Assembly: GCA_951213105.1 (NCBI GenBank)
Contig: OX578142.1
Location: 123,660,231 to 123,724,230, forward strand
Source: Amaurobius ferox
Taxonomy: Eukaryota > Arthropoda > Arachnida > Araneae > Amaurobiidae
Length of the DNA: 64,000 nucleotides
Direction: 5' to 3'
Positions 46,341-58,352 of this stretch are shown one piece after another. The position numbers and the translations under genes are program-made. Every line of letters starts with the position of its first letter. The stretch's first letter is position 1. The notes below the pieces were generated by a model that saw only the letters and a list, made by a program, of their open reading frames with translations, was not told the DNA's origin and did not search any database.

Positions 46341-47464
46341 TCGCACGATAACTGCCGTAAAATGACTTTATCAAAATGAAATTTTAGTATGTTGGTGAGG
46401 CGGTCTGTGGGGCATATGGGAATGAATAATAACACCCAATTAGTTTTGGATTGAACCCGGGTTGAAAAAAAGAAGTACATTGAACCCTATGCGACTTAAT
46501 TTTTCAACCATTTTTTAAGCGACGTTCAAATTAGCAAATTACTTCGAAAATATTAGAAAATATTCAAATTATCTGATAAAATATACAAAACAAATTTCAG
46601 CAAAATATGTTCGGTAATTTGTTAAATAAAATTAAAAATAATAATTACACCCATATAGTATGAAGAGATCACGTGACTCACTTCGAAATAAATTACTGCA
46701 TTCATCTAGTTTTCCCAGAGTAAAAATCGTGATTTTTAAAGTTATTTTAAATTTATATTTAGTGTTGGTTTCGTCATAAAACCGCTTTATTTTTGCGTAT
46801 TTAAATGATCATCCAACTTTGATTATTTCTACAACGAAGCCTAATTTTAATGGATGCAGAATGTAAACAAGTGATTGTAAGATGAGTTGTATAAGAATTG
46901 CTGAATTTTTTTCACCCAAAATTATTTAACTCTGGAGTCTGGAATAAAAGTGTATGAATGAAATATTCACTCTATTTACATAGGGAGCCAGACGATTTTT
47001 ATTTCGACGACGTCGTTTGATTAAAGCTCATTTTTTTCCCGATAAGTTTTAAGTTTTCAAGTAAAATAAATTATTTTAGTTCTGTGATAATTAAAAATAT
47101 ATCCCCGTTGAATGTATCGCATTTTAGACATGTTTAAATAAAATTGCATTTCAGTTGAAAAGTGTTTCATAATCAATGCTTCATGCATGATTGATCATTC
47201 TTGTTAAATATAAATATGGCACGTAATTGAAAAATATCAGAATACTTTGCGTAATAACTAATTAAAGTAAACGTAATTTCAGGCATAAATGAAATTGCAA
47301 CGAACAATCTGGTAGACGTTTCGTTGATGGAATAGGTGATATTCATCGTATCTAAAAAAAAGTGCAATGTTGAACATTTTGCCCGCTTTGATGCCATTGC
47401 GACTATAAATAAGCCACTAACACAAGTATATGAACATTGCCATTACAATTAGCAAAGCTGCTGC
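46341..47464. other. No gene recognised
   Basis: AT-rich; the minus frame at 47173-47397 has no motif. Confidence 0.5.
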
Positions 47465-48090
47465 TTGTAACACAGTCACCTAACTGACATATGCCTGCTT
47501 TCATCAAGGAAATTTTGTAAGTTTTAACATTGTTATAGTTCTAAAAATGAATTTCCGTAGCATAGTAAATGAATTTTTTCTAATTATTAATTATAAAATA
47601 ATAATACTGAATAAATGCTAAATCAATAATAACCATAAAAAATCCCATTTTACCTTACATAAGAGTCCGTGAAAAACATTATCAAAGTCAATTAATTGAA
47701 ATATACCTGCTTCGTCCAAGAAAGTTTTTCATGTTTCAGCATTGCTATTGTTCTAAAAGTGATTTTCTATATAAAAAAATCTGAACTTTTTATAATTAGT
47801 GAGTAAAACCAAAGTTGAATATTATATCAATAAAAACATTAAAAATCCCACTTACCTTACATAAAAGTCCGTGTAAAGCATTAGCACAGTCACCAAACTG
47901 ACATATGCCTGCTTTCAAGAAGTTTTCTAAGTTTTCGCATTGTCATTGCTCTATAAATGGGGTTCCATAGCATAAAACCTGAACTTTCTATAATTATTGA
48001 TCAAAAACTAATAAAGTTGAATGTTAAATCAATAATGAGCATAAAATTCCTACTTATATTATATAAGAATTCGTGGAGAGCATTTTATTA
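47465..48090 (+). repeat. ~207-bp tandem repeat, three units
   Basis: Units start near 47471 (CACAGTCACCTAACTGACAT), 47684 (AAAGTCAATTAATTGAAATA) and 47885 (CACAGTCACCAAACTGACAT). Shared blocks include TATGCCTGCTTTCA, AAAGTTGAATGTTAAATCAA, AAAAATCCCACTTACCTTAC and ATAAAAGTCCGTG. No conserved frame. Confidence 0.85.
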
Positions 48091-49821
48091 AATGTAAAAT
48101 TTTATTAAACGTCTCTACGTGGTTCGGTTCCAGTGTAACAAAAACTTAACCTCAACAAGCTGGTTTAGCTGATTTTCAATATGTAATAACATATTGAATA
48201 TGAAATAATAGCACATGGCCTCTTTTCCATTCACTGACACTTAACAAACCCCTATTCTACCTTTTTGATTAAATAAAACACAACATAAAATGCTGCGTAA
48301 ATGAAATGTAGGAAATAAACAATTTTGGTGTAAAGCTTTATGTTTGTTCGCACTGAAGAAGGGGATTTAAGCATTTTCAAAGCATTCATCTGCTTATTGT
48401 ATCTTTGCAGTATGTTACGTTATGATTAAGTTATTGTTTGTGCATAAAGTCACGGTCTGTATCTAAATTTCCCTTTTCTAGGTTTATAGGCTAAGCAATA
48501 TAGGTTTAAACCTATATTGCTTAAACCCTGTAACTTTCTTATAAATTCGTATTATTTGCTAACAATATTTTCCCGCTTCGCAACCATTAACCACTAATCC
48601 TGCAATTTCCTTTCTTTAAACACAGTCCTTATACAAAATTTATAAATTCTTCCAAAAGGTAGGATTTTAGAAACTCGTTTGTTTGGAAAAATGGAGCAAG
48701 CATCCCTTCCTGGCAGTGATTTTCGAGGTAATACAGCAAAAAGTATCAGAGACCTGCTCTAATCGAGCCAAATTCTCTCGGTCAGCTGTAGTCGATGATT
48801 TTCGGCCACAAATGGGATAGAAGCGTCCCCTAAGTGCATTTTGACTTGTTAGTTTCTGTTAGCCGCCAAAACGACTAAGAAATCGAGAGGATTCACTTTG
48901 GTTCGCTTACTGAACATAAATGGTTTAGTTCGAAATTCCTAGCGTAGCCTATAAAAGGAAAGTTGGGAATGGTAAAAGTAGCAATTATTTATCATGGAAT
49001 TGGTTAGGTGGAGATGTTTATTTGTAGAAATTTACAATTTTTTATATAAAGTAAGTTAAATAAAAGTAATTTAATTATTGCATGATTTTCACTATAATAT
49101 CTATCTCAATTTGAAAGAATTCATTTTAAGTTTTGAGAATGTACATTAAAATAAATGTTGACTAATCTAAAATTTCAAGTATTAGGTTACTAAATATATT
49201 GAATTATATATTTTTAGTGGTATTTTTTCAATTTAGCTTGTACTTTATGTTTTACATGTAAGAAAATGGAGTTTTTCTTTTAAACTGTTATTCTGTGAAA
49301 CCTTTTAATGTTCTGTTTCTCGGTATTGTTACTGTAAGATTTTAAACCATTTTAGTGAATGCACATGAAGTGAAGAAACGGCTATGGAATTTATCCCAAT
49401 ATTAAAATCTTATATTAATATTTCCATAAGTAAAAACATAAGAAAATGGTATAAGAGTTAAACATTAAAAATTGAAAACTCACAGTCATTAACGTCATCC
49501 CTGTGTTTATGATTCCAACTGTCACTGTGACATTTCTGTTCGCTAGAAATGTCTATTGACTGTTTCATAAAAAGTGATTAACAAAACATGTTATTTGATC
49601 TTTGGATTGTAAAATAATTTATCACTATCCGAACCATGTCTACGTGACTTTAAGTACCTTTTCCCAGTACGATAGATATTTAATTGCAAAGCTTGAAATT
49701 AATATTAATAAATAATGCAATTTTTCATGAATTTGTACACATATTATACTTAATTTGTACACATATTTACACATTTTTATATACAAATAAGATTTTATCT
49801 GTCTATATTAAAAAAATTCTG
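48091..49821. other. No gene recognised
   Basis: AT-rich apart from a more balanced patch at 48650-48930. It contains the 32-bp palindrome at 48492-48523. Confidence 0.5.
48492..48523. repeat. 32-bp perfect palindrome
   Basis: Symmetric around GTTTAAAC (48504-48511), core ATAGGTTTAAACCTAT. It is isolated, with no arms beyond it. Confidence 0.93.
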
Positions 49822-50607
49822 ATGTGGGCAGCACATGACTTTCCTTATATAATGCAATGAATTTACTACTTTTACAGTAAAAGAAAATAGGTTATTCTTA
49901 TAGTAGATACTTATATTCTTTTCAAGATATTGAATTTTTGTCAGTGAGTCAAGTGAATTTTTGTCATTTTCATTGATTTAGCGCCATTTTTATCCATTTG
50001 GAGAGTTTTTCGTCAATTTAGCAACATATAAAAAGTCGCCAAGTTGGCGACATTCCAACAAATTCGTCTCCAAAATCTCGCCAAGCGTTATGGACGGAAA
50101 AATAAGTTGTTCTTACAGCAGATAAATTACTATTGGCGCTCAAATACAAAAGTATTACTCAAAGTACCTTTTTTCATGAATGGAACAAGCTAGATCCACG
50201 AGCATGATGTCATCAAATGTATCGTATGGTATTACATATGAAAAGTGAACATGTTTCTCAATAGGAAATTTTTTTTTAATTTTATATAATGTTTTAATAA
50301 TTTTTTTAAAATGTGCAATATCTCGAGAACGGTTCATGTTAGCGTTCTAAAATTTATAGCAATCGTTTTCTAATGAAAATTTGTATAAAAAATGTCTCTT
50401 TGCGTAACTTTATTAGAGGATTTGATTTTTTGACGATCTTTTCAAAATTTCACTCGAAAATTTAGGAAGGTTCTGAACATTCGATTGCTTATAAAAACAA
50501 TAGGCTTCCAGTGTTCACGGATTGTAATTTTTGTACCAACTTTCGTTCGAATCGGTCCACTCGTTCGTCAGTTATCGTCTCCACAGACTCACTGACACAC
50601 ACACATA

Positions 50608-50645
<38 letters not shown>

Positions 50646-50775
50646 TCACTTTAAAAATGTTCGATTCGTGATCAGGGATGCTTGAAACGTGCTTTCCCAT
50701 CGAAAACTCGAATTCGAATTTTCGACCCAGTCACAATACTTTCCTTATACATTATGTATATAAGGAAAGTAAAAA
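49822..50775 (+). repeat. CTTTCCTTATA/GGCGAC repeat family, copy 2 (longest)
   Basis: It starts with GATGTGGGCAGCACATGACT and TTTCCTTATATAATGCAATG, and contains GGCGACATT / GTCGCCAAGTTGGCGAC units (49960-50090) and a block inverted relative to 12600-12800 (TAGATCCACGAGCATGATG). It ends with (CA)n at 50604-50640, GAAAACTCGAATTCGAATTT, and a terminal hairpin ACTTTCCTTATA / TATAAGGAAAGT (50742-50772). Short identical ends and no coding capacity suggest a non-autonomous element. Confidence 0.68.
50604..50641. repeat. (CA)n microsatellite
   Basis: CA tract inside the repeat above. Confidence 0.9.
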
Positions 50776-53688
50776 TAGCTATTTCAGTCGCGGCCTGCAG
50801 CGTTTATGGCTGAAAAAAGTCTTTTAAAATTTTCTGTCGAGGCTTAATCACTGGTTCTGCGGCATCAAATGATTTGCAATTCTGTATAATTGTTGAGAAA
50901 ACTATGCCATGTCTTGTCTCTAATTTTGGTTGCAATCAGATCAAAATTTCTATTTTCATTAATTAATGTTAAAGTGAAAATTTCATTCTTTTGTTATAAC
51001 AAGTCATCTAATTCTCTTAAATTTTCAATCTTCACGTCACCAAAAAGCCCATTTAATTTTTTCTTTGATACATGTAATTTGATATCAGTAAATTGATTTG
51101 TACGTGTTATTAAATCTATTTTAAATAAAGGCGCGTTTCATATAAAATAAATGAAAAATTCATCTTAAACTATTTAATATTTTCTTCCTACAAAATCCTC
51201 TGAAAACTTTACGGTTTTTTTCAAATGCACTTTATTTCGTGGTTGAATAGAGACTTTGAAATTAAATATTAAAATTTCATCCATTGGTGTTACATATTTT
51301 CATTTGTTAATCGTCTACAAATGGAAGAAGGGAAGTAGAAGTGTATTTTTCTCTCAGATGTGGTGCCCGTTGTTATAGTAACTACGGATCTAAGCTCTGA
51401 AGCAAGTCACGTGACTACGCATAGGGAATTGAAAAATATTACAGTAAATTTTTGTTCATCCGGTATCTAATTGCGCAATACGTCTCCTGCACAGAATTCG
51501 GGTCCTCTCTGTTGAACTGAAGCTCGTCTTTTGCCCGCATAAGTATGTACTCGTTTTTGAGGAATAACTCGTAAACAGAAGCAGCTAGAAAGTCCAAATT
51601 TAGTATGTCCCTGCCTTTTGTTTGATATTGCATTTATTTAGATTATGAACTTTTTCAGGTTAGCCTATTCTGGGCCCGCTGTAGGAATGTACTCGGAAAT
51701 AACACGAAAACCGGAGCAACAAGACAATTCTATTTTAGTACAGTATCATTGGATTTTGTGATTTAATTCTTTAAATTTTAAATCTTATTGGGCTAGCCCG
51801 TCTTGGTCCCATAATAGGAATGTTGTTTTGATGGAATAATGACAAAACGGAAACTTTTGATTGGGGGTGCTAACGAAAGGTTAAGAAGCAGAAAAGCAGA
51901 ATGGATTGGAGGGATCTCATCAGAAAACATGAGCCCCCCCGAGAGGTGGATTTTACCCATAACTCTGAAAACGTATAAATAATAAGTTTTCGCTTATGTC
52001 AGCTGCAGAGTTGAAAACGAAGATTTTGGATTAAAAACCTTCGAACGCTCTTTGTCAAAGGAAATGGGAACCATGTTCCTAAACAGAGAAATATATAAAT
52101 ATACCTGAAGTAAAGGATAAGATAGAGTTTATTGCGTGTATCACTCAAACACTTTGCCTCAATAGAAATTTCTTATTGAGGGTGTCAATAGACTTCTGAT
52201 TTGTTTTCAGGATTAGCACATGTATATATTAGTGTCCAATATGTTGATTTATGCTACTTTTATAGCCTTCTGGGGATATGATCTCATATGCTCCTAAATA
52301 TGCCCTTACAGATCATTTTAAAATTTTAGTTTTCCTGTACAAAATATATTTACGAGAATCCAGATGTAGCGAACAAATTTGCGGATCTCGAGTTACTCGT
52401 AATAACCTTACTGTATTTATATCTACCCAAGTTGTGTATGTATGTATATAACATGTTTCTCTGATAACCATATTAAAACGCTTTTTATAAATCTTTGATA
52501 AAACCCATCTCAAATTTATACCTGACTGTTTCTAAATAACGGTATAACGGTTTAACTGTTCCTAAAATAACGGCTTGAGTTCATCATCCTCGAAGATAGA
52601 ATGATGCTACATTTTGGTTAATGATGTAATTGGAGTCTTGGCGCCTTACAGCAAGTTCGTCTGTATTTTCTGTTCATTTTGTTTTTTATTTAAGTTCTTA
52701 CAGAAATGAACGTATTGAAATTTTAAGCTGGTTTGTGAAATTTTAGTAAGAAGTCAATTGTTTAAATGAATATTAGAAAGCAATAAAATTCACTATTCAG
52801 ATACAAACATAAATAGTTGGGAAAAATTTAAAGATACTTTTTTCAATTATCCATTATGTTTTGTTATATATTTTTCCCTTCTAAAATGATGTCACTCTTG
52901 TTTCGTTTTCAGAACTTACAGATTTATATTTTAATCTTAAATTTAATTAAATATGAATGTTGCATTTCGACAATGGCATAGTGGCCTCTATTGTGTTATT
53001 TCCTCTCTCGTATATGAATAGGATCAAGTTAACAAACTTGAATACAACTGATGTTAAAATAGCTAAGTTTGAAAAATAACTCATGTATGGCAACTATAAT
53101 GACAAAATATTTTTTCCGCATTTTAAAGTTTAAGCCATCGAAAATTCGATCAAGCTATTCTGTAATTCAGAGAACGCAAAATATCAAATTACAAGGTTTC
53201 ATTTTTAATAATAAATAACAGGAGGGAAAAACTTCAAAAAATATTCTTCAAGTAGAATCGTTTCTGCTTATTCTTGAAAAATAATGAAAGCAAAAAGCAT
53301 AAAAATATGATAAAAGTATTTCAAACAAGAAAATGCGAAGAACTCAACCGTTTACAACATATAGACTGAATGCAACGTTTTAAGTTAACAAAGCCAATAC
53401 TGTAGACAGAAGAAAGAAATGCGAAATAGAATGCCACTAACTTAGTTGAAATAGTGTTTTAGATATATTTCTTTTGCGAAACGCCGTGTTTAGCATATGT
53501 TGTTATTGATTGCACCATTTGCTTCTGCCGTTTCAGAATTGTATCTTAAGGGCACAGTTCATATATGTAAAATGTGTGCTTCTAGAAAAGCAAATTTTGA
53601 TTATATATTTAGCTAGTAAAAGTATTATCGATTCATTATATTTTATATAGTATACTTATATTTTAACTAGTTAATTAGAAACAGTTAT

Positions 53689-53689
<1 letters not shown>
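50776..53689. other. No gene recognised
   Basis: About 2.9 kb of AT-rich DNA. Frames at 50890-51096 (plus), 51439-51633 (minus) and 52313-52513 (minus) show no motif. The 51360-51680 part is slightly GC-richer. Confidence 0.5.
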
Positions 53690-53735
<46 letters not shown>

Positions 53736-53763
53736 TATATATGTGTGTGTATATATATATATA
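53690..53763. repeat. (TA)n with (TG) interruption
   Basis: TA tract with a TATGTGTGTGTATA interruption, ending at the pogo-like element. Confidence 0.93.
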
Positions 53764-54954
53764 GGAGACCGGGGTAAGACGACGATGTTAACGAATTGGA
53801 TTTTTTTTTAATTTGTAAAACTTATAATGCATATTTTTTGCCACATAAATAAGTTATTCATACGTTCCATTATTAATAAAAACAATTATATCGGATAATC
53901 TCCCAAATTAAATCATACATAAACATATTTTAACATATTGTCAAAAAAAAAATCATCTTGCCCCAGTGCTGGGGCAAGATGACTTTCAATATGGGGCAAG
54001 ATGACTTTCAATATAGAGCAAGATGACACCTAACAAAGCTTTTGAGGTATTTAAAGAACGTGCAAAACACTAATAGAGTTGAAAGGTGTACAATTATTAA
54101 TGAATTATGTTATTTACAAAAGTCACAGATGAATTTCCTTCCTTCGTATCCAGTACAGTTTTCATGCCACCAAGCTACGCATTGAGAGCAAGCACAGTAT
54201 CCAGTCTTCGTCGGGTGGATCAATATAAAGTTCATCACAAGCTGGGCAGTTAATATCATTGCTCTTTTGATCTGCGCTTACCTCGAAACGCAATTGTTTA
54301 GCAATTTTCTTCTTATTTCTCTGTGTTTTCTTTTTTTTTCTATTTTATCCTTTGAATTTTGTTTCTCAAGCAACAAATTTCTTATTAGTGAACTTGTTAA
54401 AACACTGGCTGACATTTTTCTTCTCTGTTGATCTCTTAACTTGTGGTAAGGGTTTAAAGTTAAATCTTGATGGACTAGGAGAGCATCTTGATCCCGGAAT
54501 TTGTTCATAGTTGGGATTATCTACACTTTCAGTGTCGCTATCATTAACACCTAAAGGAATAGGTTTGCTTTCATTTGTGGAAGATGACGGACTTCGTCAT
54601 CTTGCCCCGAATGACTAAAAGAAACAACATGGCTGGTATACAGTAAACTATGCATCAGATTAAAACTATAATAGCTTAGCTGAGTATTTAATACTATAGA
54701 GTGTAACCATGAATTATATTAGAATTTTATGACTTACCTTAAAGTAGCTCAAGATTATTTAGTACAAGTCGAAAATAGTTTCACGGTCCTTAATAAAGTT
54801 TGACTAAGGATATAAATTGTACGTGTAGCAAGAATGGGCCTTCCGCATGCGATTAGTTGCTCTGATACACGGGAGTGTACCTATGCTTGTCAAGTGCTGC
54901 CACCAAATAATAAAGTTGTTAAAACTGTGATTCGTCATCTTACCCCGGTCTCCC
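53764..54954 (-). mobile_element. pogo-like DNA transposon remnant
   Basis: Ends GGAGACCGGGGTAAGACGAC and the complement of GGAGACCGGGGTAAGATGAC, with TATA on both sides. The TIR is about 21-24 bp. The minus strand holds the C-terminal zinc-finger part of a pogo/Tigger/jerky-type transposase (54110-54510) but no DDE core, so it is an internally deleted copy. The TIR core GGGGCAAGATGAC is repeated inside the element several times (see findings). Confidence 0.82.
54110..54510 (-). pseudogene. C-terminal region of a pogo/jerky-type transposase
   Basis: Minus-strand frame MNKFRDQDALLVHQDLTLNP (from 54508) runs into a lysine-rich basic stretch (KDKIEKKRKHREIRRKLL). After a frame change the strand reads CSQCVAWWHENCTGYEGRKF and ICDFC, to about 54118. 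The C-x2-C...WWHE.C...C-x2-C pattern is the PHD-like finger found at the C-terminus of many arthropod pogo/jerky-type transposases. The first Cys pair is in a different frame (NCPACDELYIDPPDED-like). Disrupted by frameshifts. Confidence 0.7.
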
Positions 54955-55414
54955 CTATATATATATATATAACTCATGTTTGTAAAAATTGCAACAACCA
55001 TGAAGGAATGACAAGATAGAGCTGAAACTTATAGTGTGTGTGTGTGTGTATATATAATACCCAATCACTTTATATGCATAATCTGACCATAATAGCAGTC
55101 ATTTTATGTAAAGCACGTGAACCCGGTGCACCAAAGGAGGCGGTACATTATAGGCAATCAACCATATACCTGAAATGCGTTATATTTTCTAACAGCAAAA
55201 TTCAAATATCTGGCCTTACAGTTGCATATTTTTCGTCAATTAAACACACGATGTTTCACAGAATCAGAATATTGGGTAGTTATTTCTAATTTCTAATTTT
55301 AGTATGCATCAACTCACTTCATTTCAAAAATTCAATATTCTTATGGATTTATATCTTTAATCGTTACAAACACTTCGTTAAATCAATTTTTACATGCTTA
55401 TTAATACATTTTTT
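54955..55414. other. (TA)n, (TG)n and AT-rich sequence
   Basis: (TA)n at 54955-54971 and (TG)n(TA)n at about 55033-55056. The plus frame 55038-55289 has no motif. Confidence 0.6.
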
Positions 55415-55655
55415 TTTTATCCCGGTGTACACCGGGATAAAATGTCTTACATTTTGAAAATTGGAAGAAACTTTAATCACAAAACATATCAGAAAATAAT
55501 TATTGGGAAAAAAAAAACGCCCTTGAGCGTATTTGAATGACCGGTTTTTAGGTCACTCCCTGACACGTACAAATTGGACTACAGGGATTTCATATTTTCG
55601 CATTTGAAAATATGATATCCACGCTTTGCTAGAAGCAATTCGTTCGAATTGCTTC
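55415..55655. repeat. Cluster of five hairpins
   Basis: In order: a 28-bp perfect palindrome TATCCCGGTGTACACCGGGA-type (55415-55442); ACGC..GCGT (55517-55530); TGACC..GGTCA (55538-55555); a 14-15 bp stem with a six-base loop, CATATTTTC-GCATTT-GAAAATATG (55585-55620); and an 11-bp stem with a two-base loop, GAAGCAATTCG-TT-CGAATTGCTTC (55632-55655). The two short ones could be chance; the three long ones are unlikely to be. Confidence 0.7.
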
Positions 55656-55803
55656 ATTTGCTCTCAACTGCACCATATTAAAAAATCAGCATAATATTAG
55701 GATGTTGTAAAGAAAATTTTGAATTGTTAGTGAAGCATTCAGCGGCTATAAAATTGTTAAAGCAACTCCATTATTTTTTTTTACAACAAAGTAATTTAGT
55801 GTA

Positions 55804-56235
55804 GTTAACCCTCCTATAACGCGACTAATTCCAACCATGTTATATGGAAACCGCGTTATAAGAAACTCAGAATTAGTACAAAATAGAACAATTCGTACCG
55901 CGTTATATGGAAACTTCAACGCTGTATATTTCTGCCTTTAGAGGGGATTTCCCTGATAACTGAAATTGAAAAATGGTGATGTACGTGGAGGAAAAAACAG
56001 GAAGATTGACCATTAATTTCAACTGTAAAAGTGTAATTGAAAAATTCATGCTATAAGAAATAAATACTGCTTAAGCTAATTGAGTTGTATTACAGAGAAA
56101 CCGCATTATAAGACTACCGCGTTATATGGAAACAGCGTTTTATGAGTACCACGTTATGGGAAGGCTGTGGCAATTTTTTTTCCACGTTATATGGCAACCG
56201 CGTTATGAGAGAACCGCGTTATAGAGGGTTGACTG
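55804..56235. mobile_element. pogo/Tigger-like MITE with repeated GCGTTATATGGAAA motif
   Basis: Ends GTTAACCCTCCTATAACGCG (left) and the complement of CAGTCAACCCTCTATAACGC (right), each next to TA; CAGT...ACTG ends and TA sites fit pogo/Tigger. Inside, variants of CCGCGTTATATGGAAAC / CGCGTTATAAGAG occur at least eight times, clustered at both sides (55838-55915 and 56099-56225). No coding capacity. Confidence 0.8.
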
Positions 56236-56489
56236 TACACATTTAAAGCCATTAAATAAGATAAATTATGCCGCAGTAGTTTACATTGTGCATCATAGGA
56301 ATAGCAGGGAACGGAGAGCAGGGAATGCAAAGTATTCCATATAATCAAAAAGCCCTTTATTTGAGGAGAGATTAGAGGCCTAAATCTTCCCCTCCTATAT
56401 ACGCCTAGGCATCTTTTTATTCATCATTGTTCTTTGGTTCTGTTACTGGTAACAAAGTGTCGCCATATTAAAGTTTTATTAAGTTTTAA
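56236..56489. other. No gene seen
   Basis: Short AT-rich stretch without recognised elements. Confidence 0.55.
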
Positions 56490-56705
56490 GAGTCTATTTC
56501 TCAGGCTCTGTTATAGATAGAATTTAGATGATAACTGATATAGATTCAGCATCAAACTCCAGCGGAGATAAGAGGATTAACTATGTAGGTAGGAGGGTTC
56601 TCTTTTAATTTCAAATTTTCTTCCACTTCCGGTAAAAATATTCTTGAAACATCCATTTCTCAGGATTGGATATATATAGAGTTTAGATAATTACTAATAT
56701 ATTGA
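56490..56705 (-). repeat. ~150-bp tandem repeat family, locus 4
   Basis: One and a half monomers in the same orientation as locus 3: CTATTTCTCAGG near 56496 and CATTTCTCAGGATTGG near 56648, with TTAGATGATAACTGATATAG, ATTCAGCATCAAACTCCAG and CTTCCACTTCCGGT. Confidence 0.8.
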
Positions 56706-56789
56706 ATATTAAATTAATTATTTCATCAAAGGGACGGGAATTATCAAATAAATTAAATTTTTTTAATAACGTAAATATTCTGATTTGTT

Positions 56790-57115
56790 GAATTTTGACA
56801 ATTTGACAACATTTTTATCGATTTGGCATTATTTTGTTAATTTTGCGACATTTTTTAAAAATTACCAATGTTGCCAAAATTGTCACCAAGTAGAACAGAG
56901 GAACAGACAAACAGACTTTATTGAAACATACTTAATACCTTTTGTTAATTAATTTGAATACCAATCGATTCATAACATGTTAAACTAAAATACTAATTAC
57001 ATTTGCTTTGATTCATTTGGCGCCTTTTCTCTTAATTTAGCGTCATTTTCATTAATGTGGCGACATTTTTATCAATTTGGCGACATTTAAAAAAATCGTC
57101 AATTATTTGCCAAGG
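56790..57115. repeat. GGCGACATTTTTATCAATTT minisatellite-type repeat
   Basis: Units of about 20-25 bp in two clusters (56800-56890 and 57015-57110). The same unit occurs in the repeat copies at 12.9 and 50.0 kb. Confidence 0.78.
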
Positions 57116-57338
57116 TTAAATGATTATATTATTTTTAATTAAGGGGTGTCTCAATGTTTTTATTGGTCATTTCATAATATTATATATACCGTAAAAATGC
57201 ATATCCAATACTGTAATGAGAGAACTTAGATTTGAAAAACTTGTAAAGCCCGGGAAACAGATGCTCTAAATCTTAGGTTGAGCCTCCCCCCCCCACCACC
57301 CCCACCATCTGTCTCGGTGTTGAAATGCAATGCCTGAA
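57116..57338. other. No gene seen
   Basis: Contains a C-rich run (CCTCCCCCCCCCCACCACC near 57285). Confidence 0.55.
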
Positions 57339-57594
57339 GGAATGATACAGCCCAGTCGTTAGCGGTCGGGGATCGTTAGCACTCGGGCGATCTGAATTCG
57401 ATTCCCGGATCTCCCCGTGCTCACGTGGAGTACGGGAATGTTAAATATTCGGGTGAGTATGTATTTCCGAGAGGTTGGCGATATGGGAAAGAGTGTACGG
57501 CCTCTGTGGATGCCGAGCCACTGGGTTCCGGTCTAACTTGAGTGGACTGTCCAAACAGATATCTTACACTTTCGGGTAGGTTGGACGGTCTGAA
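57339..57594 (+). mobile_element. tRNA-type SINE, single diverged copy
   Basis: Head: ACAGCCCAGTCGTTAGCGG (A-box-like) and GAATTCGATTCCCGG (B box near 57393). Body: GTGGAGTACGGGAATGTTAA, TTCCGAGAGGTTGGCG, GGCCTCTGTGGATGCCG, CACTGGGTTCCGGTCTAACT, ending GGTAGGTTGGACGGTCTG. It is clearly the same body as the 5S-headed SINEs but older. A possible short TSD, CTGAAGGA, flanks it (57334 and 57590), not convincing. Confidence 0.85.
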
Positions 57595-57828
57595 GGAGAA
57601 AATAGTAATACCAGGTCGCACACTCAGATGTTCTGAGATAATTTGGCGAACAGTGTAATTTGGGTCATGAAATATAATGGCTATACTTTTGTGCCTAAAA
57701 TGTATGAGCATTTTAAGATTTTTAGAGTAATAAAAAAAAAGCTTTGACCTAGAAATTTAAATTTTTTTAGTGGACCTATCTTACCCTAGTGGTAAACAAC
57801 TCTAAATATTTCGTCAAACCCAGATGAA
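57595..57828. other. No gene seen
   Basis: AT-rich; GTGGACCTATCTTACCCTAG near 57770 resembles a pogo-type end, without a partner. Confidence 0.45.
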
Positions 57829-58352
57829 TTTTTCATATAAATATGCTGTTTGAATAAGAAGAAAACTGTAATTTTGCTACCTTTTTTTAAAAATTCAACA
57901 GATTGTACCTTTTTCGCTTTTCAAGATACAACCATGCGACTTTAAAATAATATTCTGAAGCATTCCGTAGAGAGAGCTTTCCAACGCGCCATAGAGCTTT
58001 CCGTAAAAAGAGCTTTCCAACGTATCATAGAGCTTTTCAACGAACCATAGAGCTTTCCGTAGAGAAAACTTTCCAGCGCGCCATAAAGCATTTTTCATAT
58101 AAATATGCTGTTTGAATAAGAAGGAAACTGTAATTTTGCTACCTTTTTTAAAAATTCAACAGATTGTACCTTTCTCGCTTTTCAAGATACAACCATGCGA
58201 CTTTAAAATAATATTCGACAGCATTCCGTAGAGAGAGCTTTCCAACGAGCCATAGAGCTTTCCGTAAAAAGAGTTTTCCAACGCATCATAGAGCTTTTCA
58301 TCGAACCATAGAGCTTTCCGTAGAGAAAACTTTCCAACGCGCCATAAAGCTT
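57829..58352. repeat. 262-bp tandem duplication with internal minisatellite
   Basis: TTTTTCATATAAATATGCTG at 57829 and again at 58091; the two 262-bp units are nearly identical. The second half of each unit is a 20-36 bp minisatellite (ATAGAGCTTTCCGTAGAGA, AGCTTTCCAACGCGCCATAG). The minus reading gives a repetitive ALESSFYGKLYG peptide that is only a by-product. Confidence 0.92.

Noticed and set aside
57895..58098. Repetitive peptide ALESSFYGKLYG on the minus strand
   Set aside because: Translation of a minisatellite; the frame is not kept through the second copy.
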